The notes beneath the pieces are model-generated. The model did no database searches and was not told where the DNA came from. It worked only from the letters and a program-made list of their open reading frames with translations. Below, piece by piece: positions 44,603 through 53,649 of a stretch of DNA of 64,000 nt; the first letter of the stretch is position 1, and each line of letters begins with the position of its first letter. This stretch comes from Candidatus Phosphoribacter baldrii (GTDB lineage Bacteria; Actinomycetota; Actinomycetes; Actinomycetales; Dermatophilaceae). Made by a program: the position numbers and the translations under genes. The DNA lies in contig JADIZV010000001.1 of assembly GCA_016704565.1 (NCBI GenBank), positions 496,001 through 560,000 on the forward strand, in the 5' to 3' direction.

Positions 44603-45445
44603 TCAGTCAAACAGCGGCACGACAAGCGCGTGCCAGGTGTCCGCGCCGACGATCCCGTCCGACGGGGGCAGGAACACGTCCTGCAGGGCGCGCACAGCGG
44701 CCTCGGTCGCCGGACCGAAGTGCCCGTCGACGACGAGCCCGCTGAGCAGCGACTGGACCGCCTTGACGTGCTCGCCGTGATCGCCGCGGGTGCACGAGAC
44801 GATGAGGCCCGGCCAGTCCAGCTGCCCGACGGTCGTGCCGATGTAGGTCGCCCGTTGGGTCAGTTGCCACTGTCGCACCGCCTCGCCGGTCAGCGGCCCA
44901 TAACTGCCGTCGGCCGAGATGCTCGCCCCGTGATGGCGCAGCAGATGCTGGACGGCGAGCACCCGACGGTTGGTCGACTGGGTGGAGCCGGGCTTGACCA
45001 GCGGCCATACCGTCACCCCCGGGCGTAGGGCCTGCAGGAACGACCAGGTCTCGCGGCCCGCAGCGCCGTCTTGGCTCAACCCCCACGAGCGCTGGAACCA
45101 CCGCACCCGCTCCTCGGTCGTCGTCCCGAACATCCCGTCGACCGGCAGCGGGTCGTCGTCCACCCACCGGGGCAGCTGAAAGCTCTGCACCGCGCGGACG
45201 AACTCGCCCGAGCTGCCCAGCCGCGTCGTGCGCACGAGCGCCAGCCAGGTCGGCAGATCAACGGCTCCCGACGCCGGTATGCCGTGCGCCCCCTGGAACG
45301 CGGTCACCGCGGCCCGGGTGACCGGCCCGAACACCCCGTCGGCTGCCACGGGGTGACCGTGACCCCGCAAGAGGTACTGCACACCAGTGACAACCGGGGG
45401 CACAGGATCGCCCTCGTGCAGGTCCGACCAAGGTTCAACGTTCAC
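44603..45445 (-). CDS. Peptidoglycan-binding repeat protein
   Basis: 280 residues made almost wholly of four PG_binding_1-like repeats, each with a DGxFGPxT(R/E)AAVxxFQ pattern: AADGVFGPVTRAAVTAFQ, PVDGMFGTTTEERVRWFQ, SADGSYGPLTGEAVRQWQ and VVDGHFGPATEAAVRALQ. No signal peptide or catalytic domain, so secretion is unclear. Binds cell wall or acts inside on precursors. Divergent from the ABC transporter operon. Confidence 0.85.
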   Translation of the reverse strand: MNVEPWSDLHEGDPVPPVVTGVQYLLRGHGHPVAADGVFGPVTRAAVTAFQGAHGIPASGAVDLPTWLALVRTTRLGSSGEFVRAVQSFQLPRWVDDDPLPVDGMFGTTTEERVRWFQRSWGLSQDGAAGRETWSFLQALRPGVTVWPLVKPGSTQSTNRRVLAVQHLLRHHGASISADGSYGPLTGEAVRQWQLTQRATYIGTTVGQLDWPGLIVSCTRGDHGEHVKAVQSLLSGLVVDGHFGPATEAAVRALQDVFLPPSDGIVGADTWHALVVPLFD

Positions 45446-45594
45446 TATGTCCAGTCCTCCTGATGGGTAACAGTCAGGCTACGCCGATGCCCCAGGCTGG
45501 CGGGGCCATAGCCAGATCCGCGGGTGCAGTGGCAGGATTCGCCGATGCAGGGCATGACATGCCGTGCAGTGGATCACCTCGGAAGGAATCACCC

Positions 45595-46521
45595 ATGGCT
45601 CGTCGTCACACCCTCGCCCTTGTGTCGGGCATCGCAGTTGCGGGACTCGCGTTGTCGGCATGTGGCTCCAACTCGCTGACCCCGACCGCCACCACCGCCG
45701 CCAGCAAGGCGGCGTCGGTGGGGACCGCGGCCGCCAGCCCGGTCAGCAACGTCGACCCGGCGCTCGTCGCCAAGATCCCGGCCAAGATCAAGGCCGCCGG
45801 GAAGATCGTTGTGGGCACCGACGCCACCTACCAGCCCAACGAATACCTCGACGCCGACGGCAAGACGGTCATCGGCATGGACGTCGAGCTGTTCGACGCG
45901 GCGATGGCCAAGTTCGGCCTCAAGACCGAATGGGTGCCTTCGGCGTTTGACTCCATCATCACGGGCGTCGGCAGCGGCAAGTTCGACGTCGGCGTCTCGT
46001 CCTTCAGCATCAACGACGAGCGCAAACAAGCAGTCAACATGGTGAGCTACTTCAAGGCCGGCACCCAGTGGGTGGTCGCCAAGGGCAACCCCAAGAATGT
46101 CGACCCGAACAACGCGTGCGGTCTCAAGGTTGCTGTCCAGAAGGGCACGGTTCAGGTCGACGACCTCACAGCTCGCAGCAAGAAGTGCACCGACGCGGGC
46201 AAGGCCGCGATCTCTCCTCTGGTCGACCCGGACCAGGCCAAGGTGACCGCGATGGTCCAGTCCGGCAAGGCCGACGCGATGATGGTCGACCTTCCCCCGG
46301 CCATCGCGGCAGTCGACCTCACCGGCGGGACGGTGCAGTTGCTCGGTGAGCAGTACGACTCGGCCCCCTACGGCTACGTCGTCCCGAAGGCTCAGACCGA
46401 GTTCGCTCAGGCCATCGTCGACGCGCTGAAGAAGCTCCAGGCGGACGGGTCCTACACGAAGATCCTCACCAAGTGGAAGTGCCAGGGTGGGGCCATCACC
46501 GACTTCGCCGTGAACCCCTGA
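45595..46521 (+). CDS. Amino-acid ABC transporter, substrate-binding lipoprotein
   Basis: 308 residues. Lipoprotein signal: MARRHTLALVSGIAVAGLAL then LSAC lipobox. Mature part is a family 3 solute-binding protein (KIVVGTDATYQPNEYLDADGKTVIGMDVELFDAAMAKFGL; FDVGVSSFSINDERKQAVNMVSYF). GGAAGGA precedes the ATG at 45595; upstream in-frame starts would destroy the signal. Captures a polar or basic amino acid for the permease and ATPase encoded right after. Confidence 0.93.
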   Translation: MARRHTLALVSGIAVAGLALSACGSNSLTPTATTAASKAASVGTAAASPVSNVDPALVAKIPAKIKAAGKIVVGTDATYQPNEYLDADGKTVIGMDVELFDAAMAKFGLKTEWVPSAFDSIITGVGSGKFDVGVSSFSINDERKQAVNMVSYFKAGTQWVVAKGNPKNVDPNNACGLKVAVQKGTVQVDDLTARSKKCTDAGKAAISPLVDPDQAKVTAMVQSGKADAMMVDLPPAIAAVDLTGGTVQLLGEQYDSAPYGYVVPKAQTEFAQAIVDALKKLQADGSYTKILTKWKCQGGAITDFAVNP

Positions 46522-46522
46522 C

Positions 46523-47473
46523 GTGACCGCATCAACTGAGTCGCTGGACCGGCCAGGCGTCATCCACGCCCGGCCGGTCCGGCACCCGGGCCGGTGGCTC
46601 GGCGTGGCGATCATCGCGATCATCGTCGCGATGCTCATCAGCTCCCTCGTGACCAACCCGCTGTGGGACTTTGGCTACACGTTCCAGATCATGCAGCAGA
46701 AGTCGGTTATCGAGGGGCTGTGGCTGGGCACTCTGCTCGGCACCGTCGGGTCCATGCTCATCGGTGTCGTCCTCGGCGTGATCCTGGCCATCATGCGCCT
46801 TTCGGATAACCCGGTGCTGCGGGGTGCCGCCTTCGTCTACATCTGGTTCTTCCGGTCGATGCCCCGGTACGTGCTCCTTGCCGTGCTCGCCACCGGTGTC
46901 GGCTACCTCTACAACCAGCTCGACGTCGGCGTGCCGTTCGGCAAGCAGCTGTCCGGTGCCGTCGGGCTGTCCTCTGACCTCACCTTCTTCAGCTTCCGCT
47001 GGGACGACTTCTCCAGCACCGTGTGGATCGGCATTCTCGCCCTCGGACTGTCCGAGGCGGCATACATGGCCGAAATCGCGCGCGCGGGGATCCTGTCGGT
47101 CGACAAGGGTCAGGCCGAAGCCGCTCAGGCTCTCGGGATGAGCAGCGGACTGGCGATGCGTCGGGTCATCCTCCCGCAGGCGATGCGGGTCATCGTCCCC
47201 CCGACCGGCAACGAGACGATCGCCATGGTCAAGGACACCTCGCTGTTCATTGCCGCCAACATCATCACCGAGCTCTTCTACCAGACGACGCTCTTCGGCT
47301 CACGGAGCTTCAAGATCATCCCGGGCCTCATGGCGGCCACCCTGTGGTACCTCATCGTTTGCTCGGTGCTCATGGTCGGCCAGTCCTACCTGGAGAAGTA
47401 CTTCGGTCGGGGCTATGGCGCTGTCCCGAAGAAGACCCAGCAGAAGATCATGAAGATCGAGGCGGACCACTGA
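46523..47473 (+). CDS. Amino-acid ABC transporter permease
   Basis: 316 residues from a GTG one base after the previous stop. Five to six membrane helices; the EAA loop is EIARAGILSVDKGQAEAAQALGMS, typical of HisMQ-type permeases. A single permease gene means a homodimer or partner elsewhere. A periplasmic loop around residues 125-165 is longer than usual. Confidence 0.92.
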   Translation: MTASTESLDRPGVIHARPVRHPGRWLGVAIIAIIVAMLISSLVTNPLWDFGYTFQIMQQKSVIEGLWLGTLLGTVGSMLIGVVLGVILAIMRLSDNPVLRGAAFVYIWFFRSMPRYVLLAVLATGVGYLYNQLDVGVPFGKQLSGAVGLSSDLTFFSFRWDDFSSTVWIGILALGLSEAAYMAEIARAGILSVDKGQAEAAQALGMSSGLAMRRVILPQAMRVIVPPTGNETIAMVKDTSLFIAANIITELFYQTTLFGSRSFKIIPGLMAATLWYLIVCSVLMVGQSYLEKYFGRGYGAVPKKTQQKIMKIEADH

Positions 47474-48330
47474 TGGCCACCTCCAACGCGGCACGGACCG
47501 GCGAGGCACCCCTCGTCCGCGCCGTCAACGTCATGAAGTCCTTCCACGGCAACCAGGTCCTCAAGGGCATCGACATGGACGTCCACCGCGGCGAGGTGGT
47601 CTGCCTGCTGGGCCCCTCAGGCTCGGGCAAGACGACCTTCCTGAGGTGCATCAACCAGCTGGAGACCATCGACGGCGGCCGGATCTGGGTCGACGGCGAG
47701 CTCATGGGCTACGACGACAGGGGCGGCACCCTCTATCGGCTCAACAACAAGCGGATCGCCGCCCAGCGCCGCGACATCGGCATGTGCTTCCAGCGGTTCA
47801 ACCTCTTTCCGCACAAGACGGTCCTCGAGAACGTCATGGAGGCCCCGATCCAGGTCAAGGGCGAGAACAAGGCCGAGGTCGAGAAACGCGCCCTCGACCT
47901 GTTGGCCAAGGTGGGCCTGGCCGACAAGCCGTCGGCCTATCCCGGCCAGCTCTCCGGTGGCCAGCAGCAGCGCGTGGCGATCGCTCGGGCGTTGTGCATG
48001 CAGCCCAAGCTCATGCTCTTCGACGAGCCCACGTCGGCGCTGGACCCCGAGCTCGTCGGCGAGGTCCTCACGACGATGCGTGAGCTCGCCGAGACGGGCA
48101 TGACGATGATCGTCGTCACCCACGAGATGGCCTTCGCCCGCGACGTCGCCGACCGGGTCGTCTTCATGGACGGCGGCGTTGTTGTCGAGCAGGGTCACCC
48201 CAAGGACGTCATCAACAACCCGCAGCACCCGCGGACCCAGACGTTCCTGCGCCGGATGGCCACCGAGCAGCACCAGCCGATCCCCGAGGTTCTCCCCGTG
48301 GTCGACGGGACCGCGGCCGACATCCTCTAG
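47473..48330 (+). CDS. Amino-acid ABC transporter ATP-binding protein
   Basis: 285 residues. Walker A GPSGSGKTT, signature LSGGQQQR, Walker B LMLFDEPTSALD and switch VTHEM are all intact. The ATG shares a base with the permease stop (TGATG). Belongs to the GlnQ/HisP branch. A hydrophilic insertion (YDDRGGTLYRLNNKRIAAQRR) is also seen in relatives that take up polar amino acids. Drives import by the two preceding gene products. Confidence 0.93.
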   Translation: MATSNAARTGEAPLVRAVNVMKSFHGNQVLKGIDMDVHRGEVVCLLGPSGSGKTTFLRCINQLETIDGGRIWVDGELMGYDDRGGTLYRLNNKRIAAQRRDIGMCFQRFNLFPHKTVLENVMEAPIQVKGENKAEVEKRALDLLAKVGLADKPSAYPGQLSGGQQQRVAIARALCMQPKLMLFDEPTSALDPELVGEVLTTMRELAETGMTMIVVTHEMAFARDVADRVVFMDGGVVVEQGHPKDVINNPQHPRTQTFLRRMATEQHQPIPEVLPVVDGTAADIL

Positions 48331-48358
48331 GGGAGTCCCCGGGCCACACCAGGACGGT

Positions 48359-48395
48359 GGGTGGGCGGCATACCTCTCCGGTATGCCGCCCACCC
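48359..48395 (+). terminator. Terminator of the ABC operon, with GGCATAC in the stem
   Basis: GGGTGGGCGGCATACC (48359-48374) and its perfect complement (48380-48395) with a 5-nt loop, followed by CCCCTTT. GGCATAC is at 48367 and GTATGCC at 48381. Confidence 0.85.
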
Positions 48396-48503
48396 CCTTT
48401 CCGGCGCCGCTCACCGGTGGGGGCGGCCCGGTCGGCGTGATGTGGCCGGATCGACAGGGAACACTGGTTGTGGCGACGCGCCCCCGTCGCCAGAATCACC
48501 CCC

Positions 48504-49808
48504 ATGACGACCGACCTCAGAGACGAGGGCGAGCGCTGGTCACTCGATGAGCTTCGAGCCCGCCAGTTGGAACGCCTCCAGGACACTGTCCGCCGCTGCT
48601 ACGCCAATGTCCCGCACTACAAGAAGACCTGGGACGAGGCGGGGGTGCACCCGGACGACATCCGGGCCCTCTCCGACCTGGCCAAGCTGCCGTTCACCGA
48701 CAAGCTGACGTTGCGCGACAACTACCCGTTCGGGCTGTTTGCCGTGCCGCGCGAGCAGGTCGTGCGCGTGCACGCCAGCAGTGGCACGACGGGCAAGCCG
48801 ACGGTCGTCGGCTACACGCGCGAGGACATCGACATGTGGGCCGGGGTCATGGCCCGCTCGATCCGCGCGGCCGGCGGACGCCCCGGCGACGTCGTCCACG
48901 TCGCCTATGGCTACGGCCTGTTCACCGGCGGTCTCGGGGCCCACTACGGTGCCGAGAAGCTCGGCTGCACCGTGGTCCCGATCTCCGGGGGCATGACCGA
49001 GCGGCAGGTCCAGCTCATCCAGGACTTCGGCTGCAAGATCATGATGGTCACGCCGAGCTACTTCCTCTCGGTGCTCGACGAGTTCGAGCGCCAGGGCATC
49101 GACCCGGCGTCGACCACCCTGCGGATCGGCATCTTCGGCGCCGAGCCGTGGACGCCCGCCATGCGCACCGAGATCGAATCCCGGTGCCACATGGACGCGG
49201 TCGACATCTACGGCCTGTCCGAGGTCGTCGGCCCCGGCGTCTCCTGCGAGGCGGCCGAGACCAAGGACGGCCTGCACATCTGGGAGGACCACTTCTACCC
49301 CGAGATCATCGACCCGGTCACCGGCGAGGTGCTCCCCGACGGCGAGCAGGGCGAGTTGGTGTTCACCAGTCTCACCAAGCAGGCCTTCCCCGTCATCCGC
49401 TACCGCACGAAGGACCTCACCCGGTTGCTGCCGGGCACGGCATACCCGACGATGCGCCGGATGGAGAAGGTGACGGGGCGCACCGACGACATGATGATCA
49501 TCCGCGGCGTCAACGTCTTCCCGACCCAGATCGAGGAGATCATCCTCGCCGAGCCGGGCCTGGCGCCCTACTTCCAGTGCGTGCTGAGCCAGCCGGGCAA
49601 CATGCTTGAGCTGACCGTGCTCGCCGAGAGCAACCAGACCCTCGGCGACTCCGAGCGGCTGGAGCTCGAGAAGCGGATCAGCAAGCGGATCAAGGACAAC
49701 ATCGGCACCACCGCCAAGATCGAGGTCCGCGCCCCCGGCGGGATCGAGCGCTCAGTCGGCAAGGCTCGCCGGATCGTCGACACCCGCAAGTCCCCGCTCC
49801 CCACCTGA
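48504..49808 (+). CDS. paaK: Phenylacetate-CoA ligase, copy 1
   Basis: 434 residues. P-loop HASSGTTGKPTVVGYT, YGLSEVVGPGVSCE, the YRTKDLTRLLPG hinge and GRTDDMMIIRGVNVFPTQIEEI belong to PaaK. Activates phenylacetate (or a hydroxy/methoxy derivative) with ATP and CoA in the cytoplasm. A second, very similar copy follows 220 bp downstream. The paaABCDE oxygenase genes are not in the window. Confidence 0.92.
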   Translation: MTTDLRDEGERWSLDELRARQLERLQDTVRRCYANVPHYKKTWDEAGVHPDDIRALSDLAKLPFTDKLTLRDNYPFGLFAVPREQVVRVHASSGTTGKPTVVGYTREDIDMWAGVMARSIRAAGGRPGDVVHVAYGYGLFTGGLGAHYGAEKLGCTVVPISGGMTERQVQLIQDFGCKIMMVTPSYFLSVLDEFERQGIDPASTTLRIGIFGAEPWTPAMRTEIESRCHMDAVDIYGLSEVVGPGVSCEAAETKDGLHIWEDHFYPEIIDPVTGEVLPDGEQGELVFTSLTKQAFPVIRYRTKDLTRLLPGTAYPTMRRMEKVTGRTDDMMIIRGVNVFPTQIEEIILAEPGLAPYFQCVLSQPGNMLELTVLAESNQTLGDSERLELEKRISKRIKDNIGTTAKIEVRAPGGIERSVGKARRIVDTRKSPLPT

Positions 49809-50028
49809 CCCAACCCCGCCCCCCACCTGACCCGATCCGACCTGACCCGACCCCGTTCACCGCCTGACCCGACCCCGTTAACCCAGCGCCGCGGCATACC
49901 TCACCCCCCTTTCCCCCCGCCGAGATTGACGTTGCGACCCGCCGCCCCGGCGTGTCCTGCACGCAAGGTCAATCTCGGGGGGCGGAAATGACCCGGGGGG
50001 CGGGGTGAGCCCGAGAGGAGTTCCACCG
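49809..50028. other. Intergenic region with tandem CCTGACCCGA repeats and a large hairpin
   Basis: 49809-49880 holds degenerate repeats of CCTGACCCGA(CCCCGTT). At 49920-49978 CCGAGATTGAC pairs perfectly with GTCAATCTCGG; extending it gives 16 of 17 bp with a 25-nt GC-rich loop. GAGAGGAG then serves the next ATG. No gene is seen. Confidence 0.7.
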
Positions 50029-51339
50029 ATGGCGACCGATGGCGTCTACACCCCGCAGGGCGATCCCGGCCTGCGCTGGTCGCTGGACGAGCTGCGCGCG
50101 CGTCAGCTTGAGCGCCTGCAAGACACCGTCCGTCGGGTGTATGCCGCCGTCCCCCACTACCGGCGGACCTTCGACGAGGCGGGGGTGCACCCCGACGACA
50201 TCCGCGACCTGTCCGACATCGCGCGGCTGCCGTTCACCGACAAGCACACGCTGCGGGAGAACTACCCGTTCGGCCTGTTCGCCGTGCCGCGTGAGCAGGT
50301 CGCCCGGATCCACGCCAGCAGCGGGACGACCGGCAAACCGACCGTGGTCGGCTACACCGCGGCGGACATCGACATGTGGACGGACCTCATGGCGCGATGC
50401 CTGTATGCCGCGGGCGTCCGGACCGGCGACGTCGTGCACAACTCCTACGGCTACGGCCTGTTCACCGGAGGTCTGGGCTATCACTACGGCGCCGAGCGAC
50501 TGGGCTGCACGGTCGTGCCGATCGCCGGTGGGATGACCGAGCGCCAGGTGCAGCTGATCCGCGACTTCCAGCCTCGGGCGACCCTGGTGACGCCGAGCTA
50601 CTTCCTGTCGATCCTCGACGAGATGGACCGCCAAGGCATGGACCCGCGCGAGTCGAGTCTGCGGATCGGCGTGTTCGGCGCCGAGCCGTGGACACCGGCA
50701 ATGCGCGAGGCCGTCGAGACCCGCAGCAGCATCTCGGCGATCGACGAATACGGCCTGTCCGAGGTCATCGGCCCCGGGGTCGCCGGCGAGTCGGCCGAGA
50801 CCAAGGACGGGCTCAACATCTGGGAAGACTGCTTCTACCCCGAGATCATCGACCCAGTCACCCACGAGGTGCTGCCGGACGGGGCGGAGGGCGAGCTGGT
50901 CTTCACCAGCCTGACCAAGCAGGCCTTCCCCGTCATCCGCTACCGCACGAAGGACCTGTCCCGGTTGCTGCCGGGCACGGCATACCCGACGATGCGACGG
51001 ATGGCGAAGGTGACCGGGCGCACCGACGACATGATGATCATCCGTGGGGTCAACGTGTTCCCCACCCAGATCGAGGAGATCATCCTGCGGCAGCCTGGGT
51101 TGGCGCCCTACTTCCAGTGCGTGCTCACCCAGCCGGGCAACATGGTCGAACTCACGGTCGTCGTCGAGACGCTGGTGCACGAGGAGCCCGAGCGGGCCAA
51201 CTCGATCTCGGCCGACATCTCCCACCAGATCAAAGCCCGGATCGGGACGACCGCCAAGGTCGAGATCCGCGACCCCGGCGGCATCGAGCGCTCCGTCGGC
51301 AAGGCCCGCCGCATCGTCGACCTTCGCCCGAAGGCCTGA
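50029..51339 (+). CDS. paaK: Phenylacetate-CoA ligase, copy 2
   Basis: 436 residues, same motifs as copy 1 (HASSGTTGKPTVVGYT, YGLSEVIGPGVAGE, GRTDDMMIIRGVNVFPTQ). The two share long identical blocks such as RWSLDELRARQLERLQDTVRR, with differences spread along the protein, so duplication is old enough for divergence. GAGAGGAG precedes the ATG at 50029. It may prefer another arylacetate. Followed after 42 bp by a small unknown gene. Confidence 0.92.
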   Translation: MATDGVYTPQGDPGLRWSLDELRARQLERLQDTVRRVYAAVPHYRRTFDEAGVHPDDIRDLSDIARLPFTDKHTLRENYPFGLFAVPREQVARIHASSGTTGKPTVVGYTAADIDMWTDLMARCLYAAGVRTGDVVHNSYGYGLFTGGLGYHYGAERLGCTVVPIAGGMTERQVQLIRDFQPRATLVTPSYFLSILDEMDRQGMDPRESSLRIGVFGAEPWTPAMREAVETRSSISAIDEYGLSEVIGPGVAGESAETKDGLNIWEDCFYPEIIDPVTHEVLPDGAEGELVFTSLTKQAFPVIRYRTKDLSRLLPGTAYPTMRRMAKVTGRTDDMMIIRGVNVFPTQIEEIILRQPGLAPYFQCVLTQPGNMVELTVVVETLVHEEPERANSISADISHQIKARIGTTAKVEIRDPGGIERSVGKARRIVDLRPKA

Positions 51340-51381
51340 CTCACGAGGCGATCGACCCGCCCCAGGAACGAAGGCCAGAGG

Positions 51382-51765
51382 ATGTCCGCAGATCCGGTCG
51401 GTGAGTGGGCTTGGTCAGACGCGTGGGTGCTGGCCGCGGCACCCGACACCCCGACCGGTTGCTCGCTGAGCGATCTGATCAGGACAGCGGATGGGATCAA
51501 CCATGCCATCGTGACCCTGGACGAGTTGGCCGACGGGCTCGGGGCTTTGCTGGCGGCGGGTCTGCTCGAGGTGCGGGGCGACCACTTCCGCACCACCGCG
51601 GCGGGTCAGGCCATCAAGAAGCACTGGAAGGGCGGCCTGTTCGGATGGAGCAGGTCCCTCTTGCCCCACTTGCGCACACTCCCGCGCCCAAGGGAGCGGT
51701 TCGAGATCTCCCGAGCCGACTATGACGCCGCCGTCACGCAGTACCTCCGTCGCGTCCCCCGCTGA
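51382..51765 (+). CDS. Hypothetical winged-helix-like protein
   Basis: 127 residues (MSADPVGEWAWSDAWVLAAAP...). CSLSDLIRTADGINHAIVTLDELADGLGALLAAGLLEVRGDHFRTTAAGQAI reads like a winged helix with recognition helix and wing (DHFRTTAAG). No established name. It lies 42 bp behind paaK copy 2 in the same direction and could be co-transcribed. Whether it regulates anything is unknown. Confidence 0.6.
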   Translation: MSADPVGEWAWSDAWVLAAAPDTPTGCSLSDLIRTADGINHAIVTLDELADGLGALLAAGLLEVRGDHFRTTAAGQAIKKHWKGGLFGWSRSLLPHLRTLPRPRERFEISRADYDAAVTQYLRRVPR

Positions 51766-51885
51766 TCGGCACCTCACGCACCGCGCGAGTCACCACACGG
51801 ACATCCCCGTATGCCGCCCCGCGACGATGGAGTTACCTCGCCTCACCCCATGTGCCAGGCCGAGGCGGATCTCCGCAGCGGCGCG

Positions 51886-51903
51886 TGATATCATCTGATA
51901 TCG
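51886..51903. promoter_or_regulatory. Repeated TGATATC box before vapB, likely antitoxin operator
   Basis: TGATATCA (51886-51893) and TGATATCG (51896-51903) are 10 bp apart, one helical turn, each palindromic at GATATC. They lie just ahead of the ribosome site GAGGAGG of vapB. This is where VapB-type ribbon-helix-helix antitoxins bind. It is also an AT-rich island in a GC-rich region. Confidence 0.65.
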
Positions 51904-51915
51904 AGGAGGCGACCG

Positions 51916-52137
51916 ATGCCCGATGTGCTCATCCGCAACGTCCCCGCCGACGATCTTGCCCGGCTGGATGCCCAGGCCGCCCGGTTGGGCGTCTCTCGGA
52001 GTGACTACTTGCGGGGCCACCTGCTCCGGGAGGCTCGACGCACCATCAACCGCGTGAGCGCCGCCGACCTGCGCGCTGCCGCTGGCTTGCTTGCCGACCT
52101 TGCCGATGACACCGTCATGTCCGACGCCTGGTCATGA
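51916..52137 (+). CDS. vapB: VapB-like antitoxin, ribbon-helix-helix type
   Basis: 73 residues: PDVLIRNVPADDLARLDAQAARLGVSRSDYLRGHLLREA is a ribbon-helix-helix of the FitA/VapB kind; the C-terminal tail would wrap around the toxin. AGGAGGCGACC precedes the ATG. The stop overlaps the vapC start by 4 bp (ATGA), the standard toxin-antitoxin layout. Confidence 0.85.
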   Translation: MPDVLIRNVPADDLARLDAQAARLGVSRSDYLRGHLLREARRTINRVSAADLRAAAGLLADLADDTVMSDAWS

Positions 52138-52544
52138 CCCGAACGTGGTTGATCGACAAGTCCGCCCTCGTCCGCCTTGGCGCGAGCCCCGACGCAGAAG
52201 ACTGGGCTGACCGCATCGAGCGCGGCCTGGTGAGCGTGACACCCGTGACGCTGCTCGAAGCGGGCTTCTCCGCACGCTCGGCCCTCGATCTGGACCGGGC
52301 GCTCGGATCGGCGCCGCTGGCAGCGATGCCGGTCGACCACCTCTCCCCGGCCATCGAGAATCGTGCGCTGGAGGTGCAGCGGCGTCTCGCGGAGCGAGGA
52401 CAGCACCGGTCAGCCTCAATCCCGGACCTCCTCGTGGCCGCCACCGCGGAGCTCAACCGACATGTTGTGCTGCACCTTGACAAGGATTTCGACCTCATCG
52501 CCGAGGTGACGGGCCAGCCGACCGAGCGCCTCCGGCTCGACTGA
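52134..52544 (+). CDS. vapC: VapC-like toxin, PIN domain ribonuclease
   Basis: 136 residues. PIN acidic residues are present: Asp in WLIDKSAL, Glu in TLLEAGFSA, Asp in SIPDLLVAATA and Asp in HLDKDFDLIA. Metal-dependent RNase that halts translation when VapB is lost. Module appears intact and functional. No mobile-element marks around it. Confidence 0.88.
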   Translation: MTRTWLIDKSALVRLGASPDAEDWADRIERGLVSVTPVTLLEAGFSARSALDLDRALGSAPLAAMPVDHLSPAIENRALEVQRRLAERGQHRSASIPDLLVAATAELNRHVVLHLDKDFDLIAEVTGQPTERLRLD

Positions 52545-52629
52545 TCGCCTTCGGCTCGGCTAATCGCCGCTTACTCGCCGAAGCACGGCGTCCGCTGGTC
52601 GCCGGGCGGGACGGCATACGGTGTCTGTC

Positions 52630-53649
52630 ATGCGCGTCTTGGTCAGTGGTGGTGCGGGCTACATCGGGTCGCACACGGTGGTGCGGCTGGTCGCGGCCGG
52701 TCACGACGTCGTCATCGTCGACTCGTTCGCCAACGCCAAACCGACGGTCGTCGGGCGGCTGGAGGCCCTCACCGGCACCGACCTGCCCGTGCACGCCTTC
52801 GACCTCACCGACAAGGACAAGACCGAGCGGCTGTTCGCCACCGAGAAGTTCGACGCGGTCATCCACTTCGCCGGGCTCAAGGCCGTCGGCGAGAGCGTGC
52901 AGATCCCGCTGGACTACTACGTCAACAACCTCGAGTCGACCTTCTCTCTGCTGCGTGCGATGCGCCGGCACGGGTGCGACCTGCTCGTCTTCTCCTCGTC
53001 GGCAACCGTCTATGGCGAGGTCGCGCCGGTGCCCTATCAGGAAGACTACGAGCCGCTCTCGGCGTCGTCGCCCTATGGGCGGACCAAGGTGATGATCGAG
53101 CACGTGCTGCGCGACGTGGCCGGCATCGACGAGCGGCTCAAGGTCGCGATGTTGCGCTACTTCAACCCGGTCGGCGCCCACCCGTCCGGAACGATCGGTG
53201 AGGACCCGCAGGGGATCCCGAACAACCTCATGCCCTTTGTCGCGCAGGTGGCCGTGGGACGACGCGAGCGGCTGCAGGTCTTCGGCGGCGACTACCCCAC
53301 GGCCGACGGGACGGCCGAGCGCGACTACATCCACGTGGAGGACCTCGCGGCCGGGCACGTCGCCGCGCTGCAATGGATCGCCTCGCACGACCGCAAGGTC
53401 AGCACCTGGAACCTCGGTGGTGGCCGCGGGACGTCGGTCCTGCAGGTCGTCGCCGCATTCGAGAAGGCGAGCGGTATGCCGGTCCCCTACGACATCGTGG
53501 GGCGGCGCGAAGGTGACCTCGCGGCATACTGGGCCGACCCGAGCCGAGCCAACGCCGAGCTGGGCTGGCGCGCGGAACGCACCATCGACGAGATGTGCGC
53601 CGACACGTGGCGGTGGCAGCGCGCCAACCCGGACGGCTACCCCGATTGA
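52630..53649 (+). CDS. galE: UDP-glucose 4-epimerase
   Basis: 339 residues. SDR extended fold: VLVSGGAGYIGSHTV (NAD binding), DLTDKD, VIHFAGLKAVGES, FSSSATVYG with the catalytic Ser, and SPYGRTKVMIEHV with Tyr and Lys. RYFNPVGAHPSGTIGEDP is the GalE substrate loop. Interconverts UDP-glucose and UDP-galactose for envelope sugars. ATG at 52630 (a GTG three codons earlier is possible). Monocistronic. Confidence 0.93.
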   Translation: MRVLVSGGAGYIGSHTVVRLVAAGHDVVIVDSFANAKPTVVGRLEALTGTDLPVHAFDLTDKDKTERLFATEKFDAVIHFAGLKAVGESVQIPLDYYVNNLESTFSLLRAMRRHGCDLLVFSSSATVYGEVAPVPYQEDYEPLSASSPYGRTKVMIEHVLRDVAGIDERLKVAMLRYFNPVGAHPSGTIGEDPQGIPNNLMPFVAQVAVGRRERLQVFGGDYPTADGTAERDYIHVEDLAAGHVAALQWIASHDRKVSTWNLGGGRGTSVLQVVAAFEKASGMPVPYDIVGRREGDLAAYWADPSRANAELGWRAERTIDEMCADTWRWQRANPDGYPD

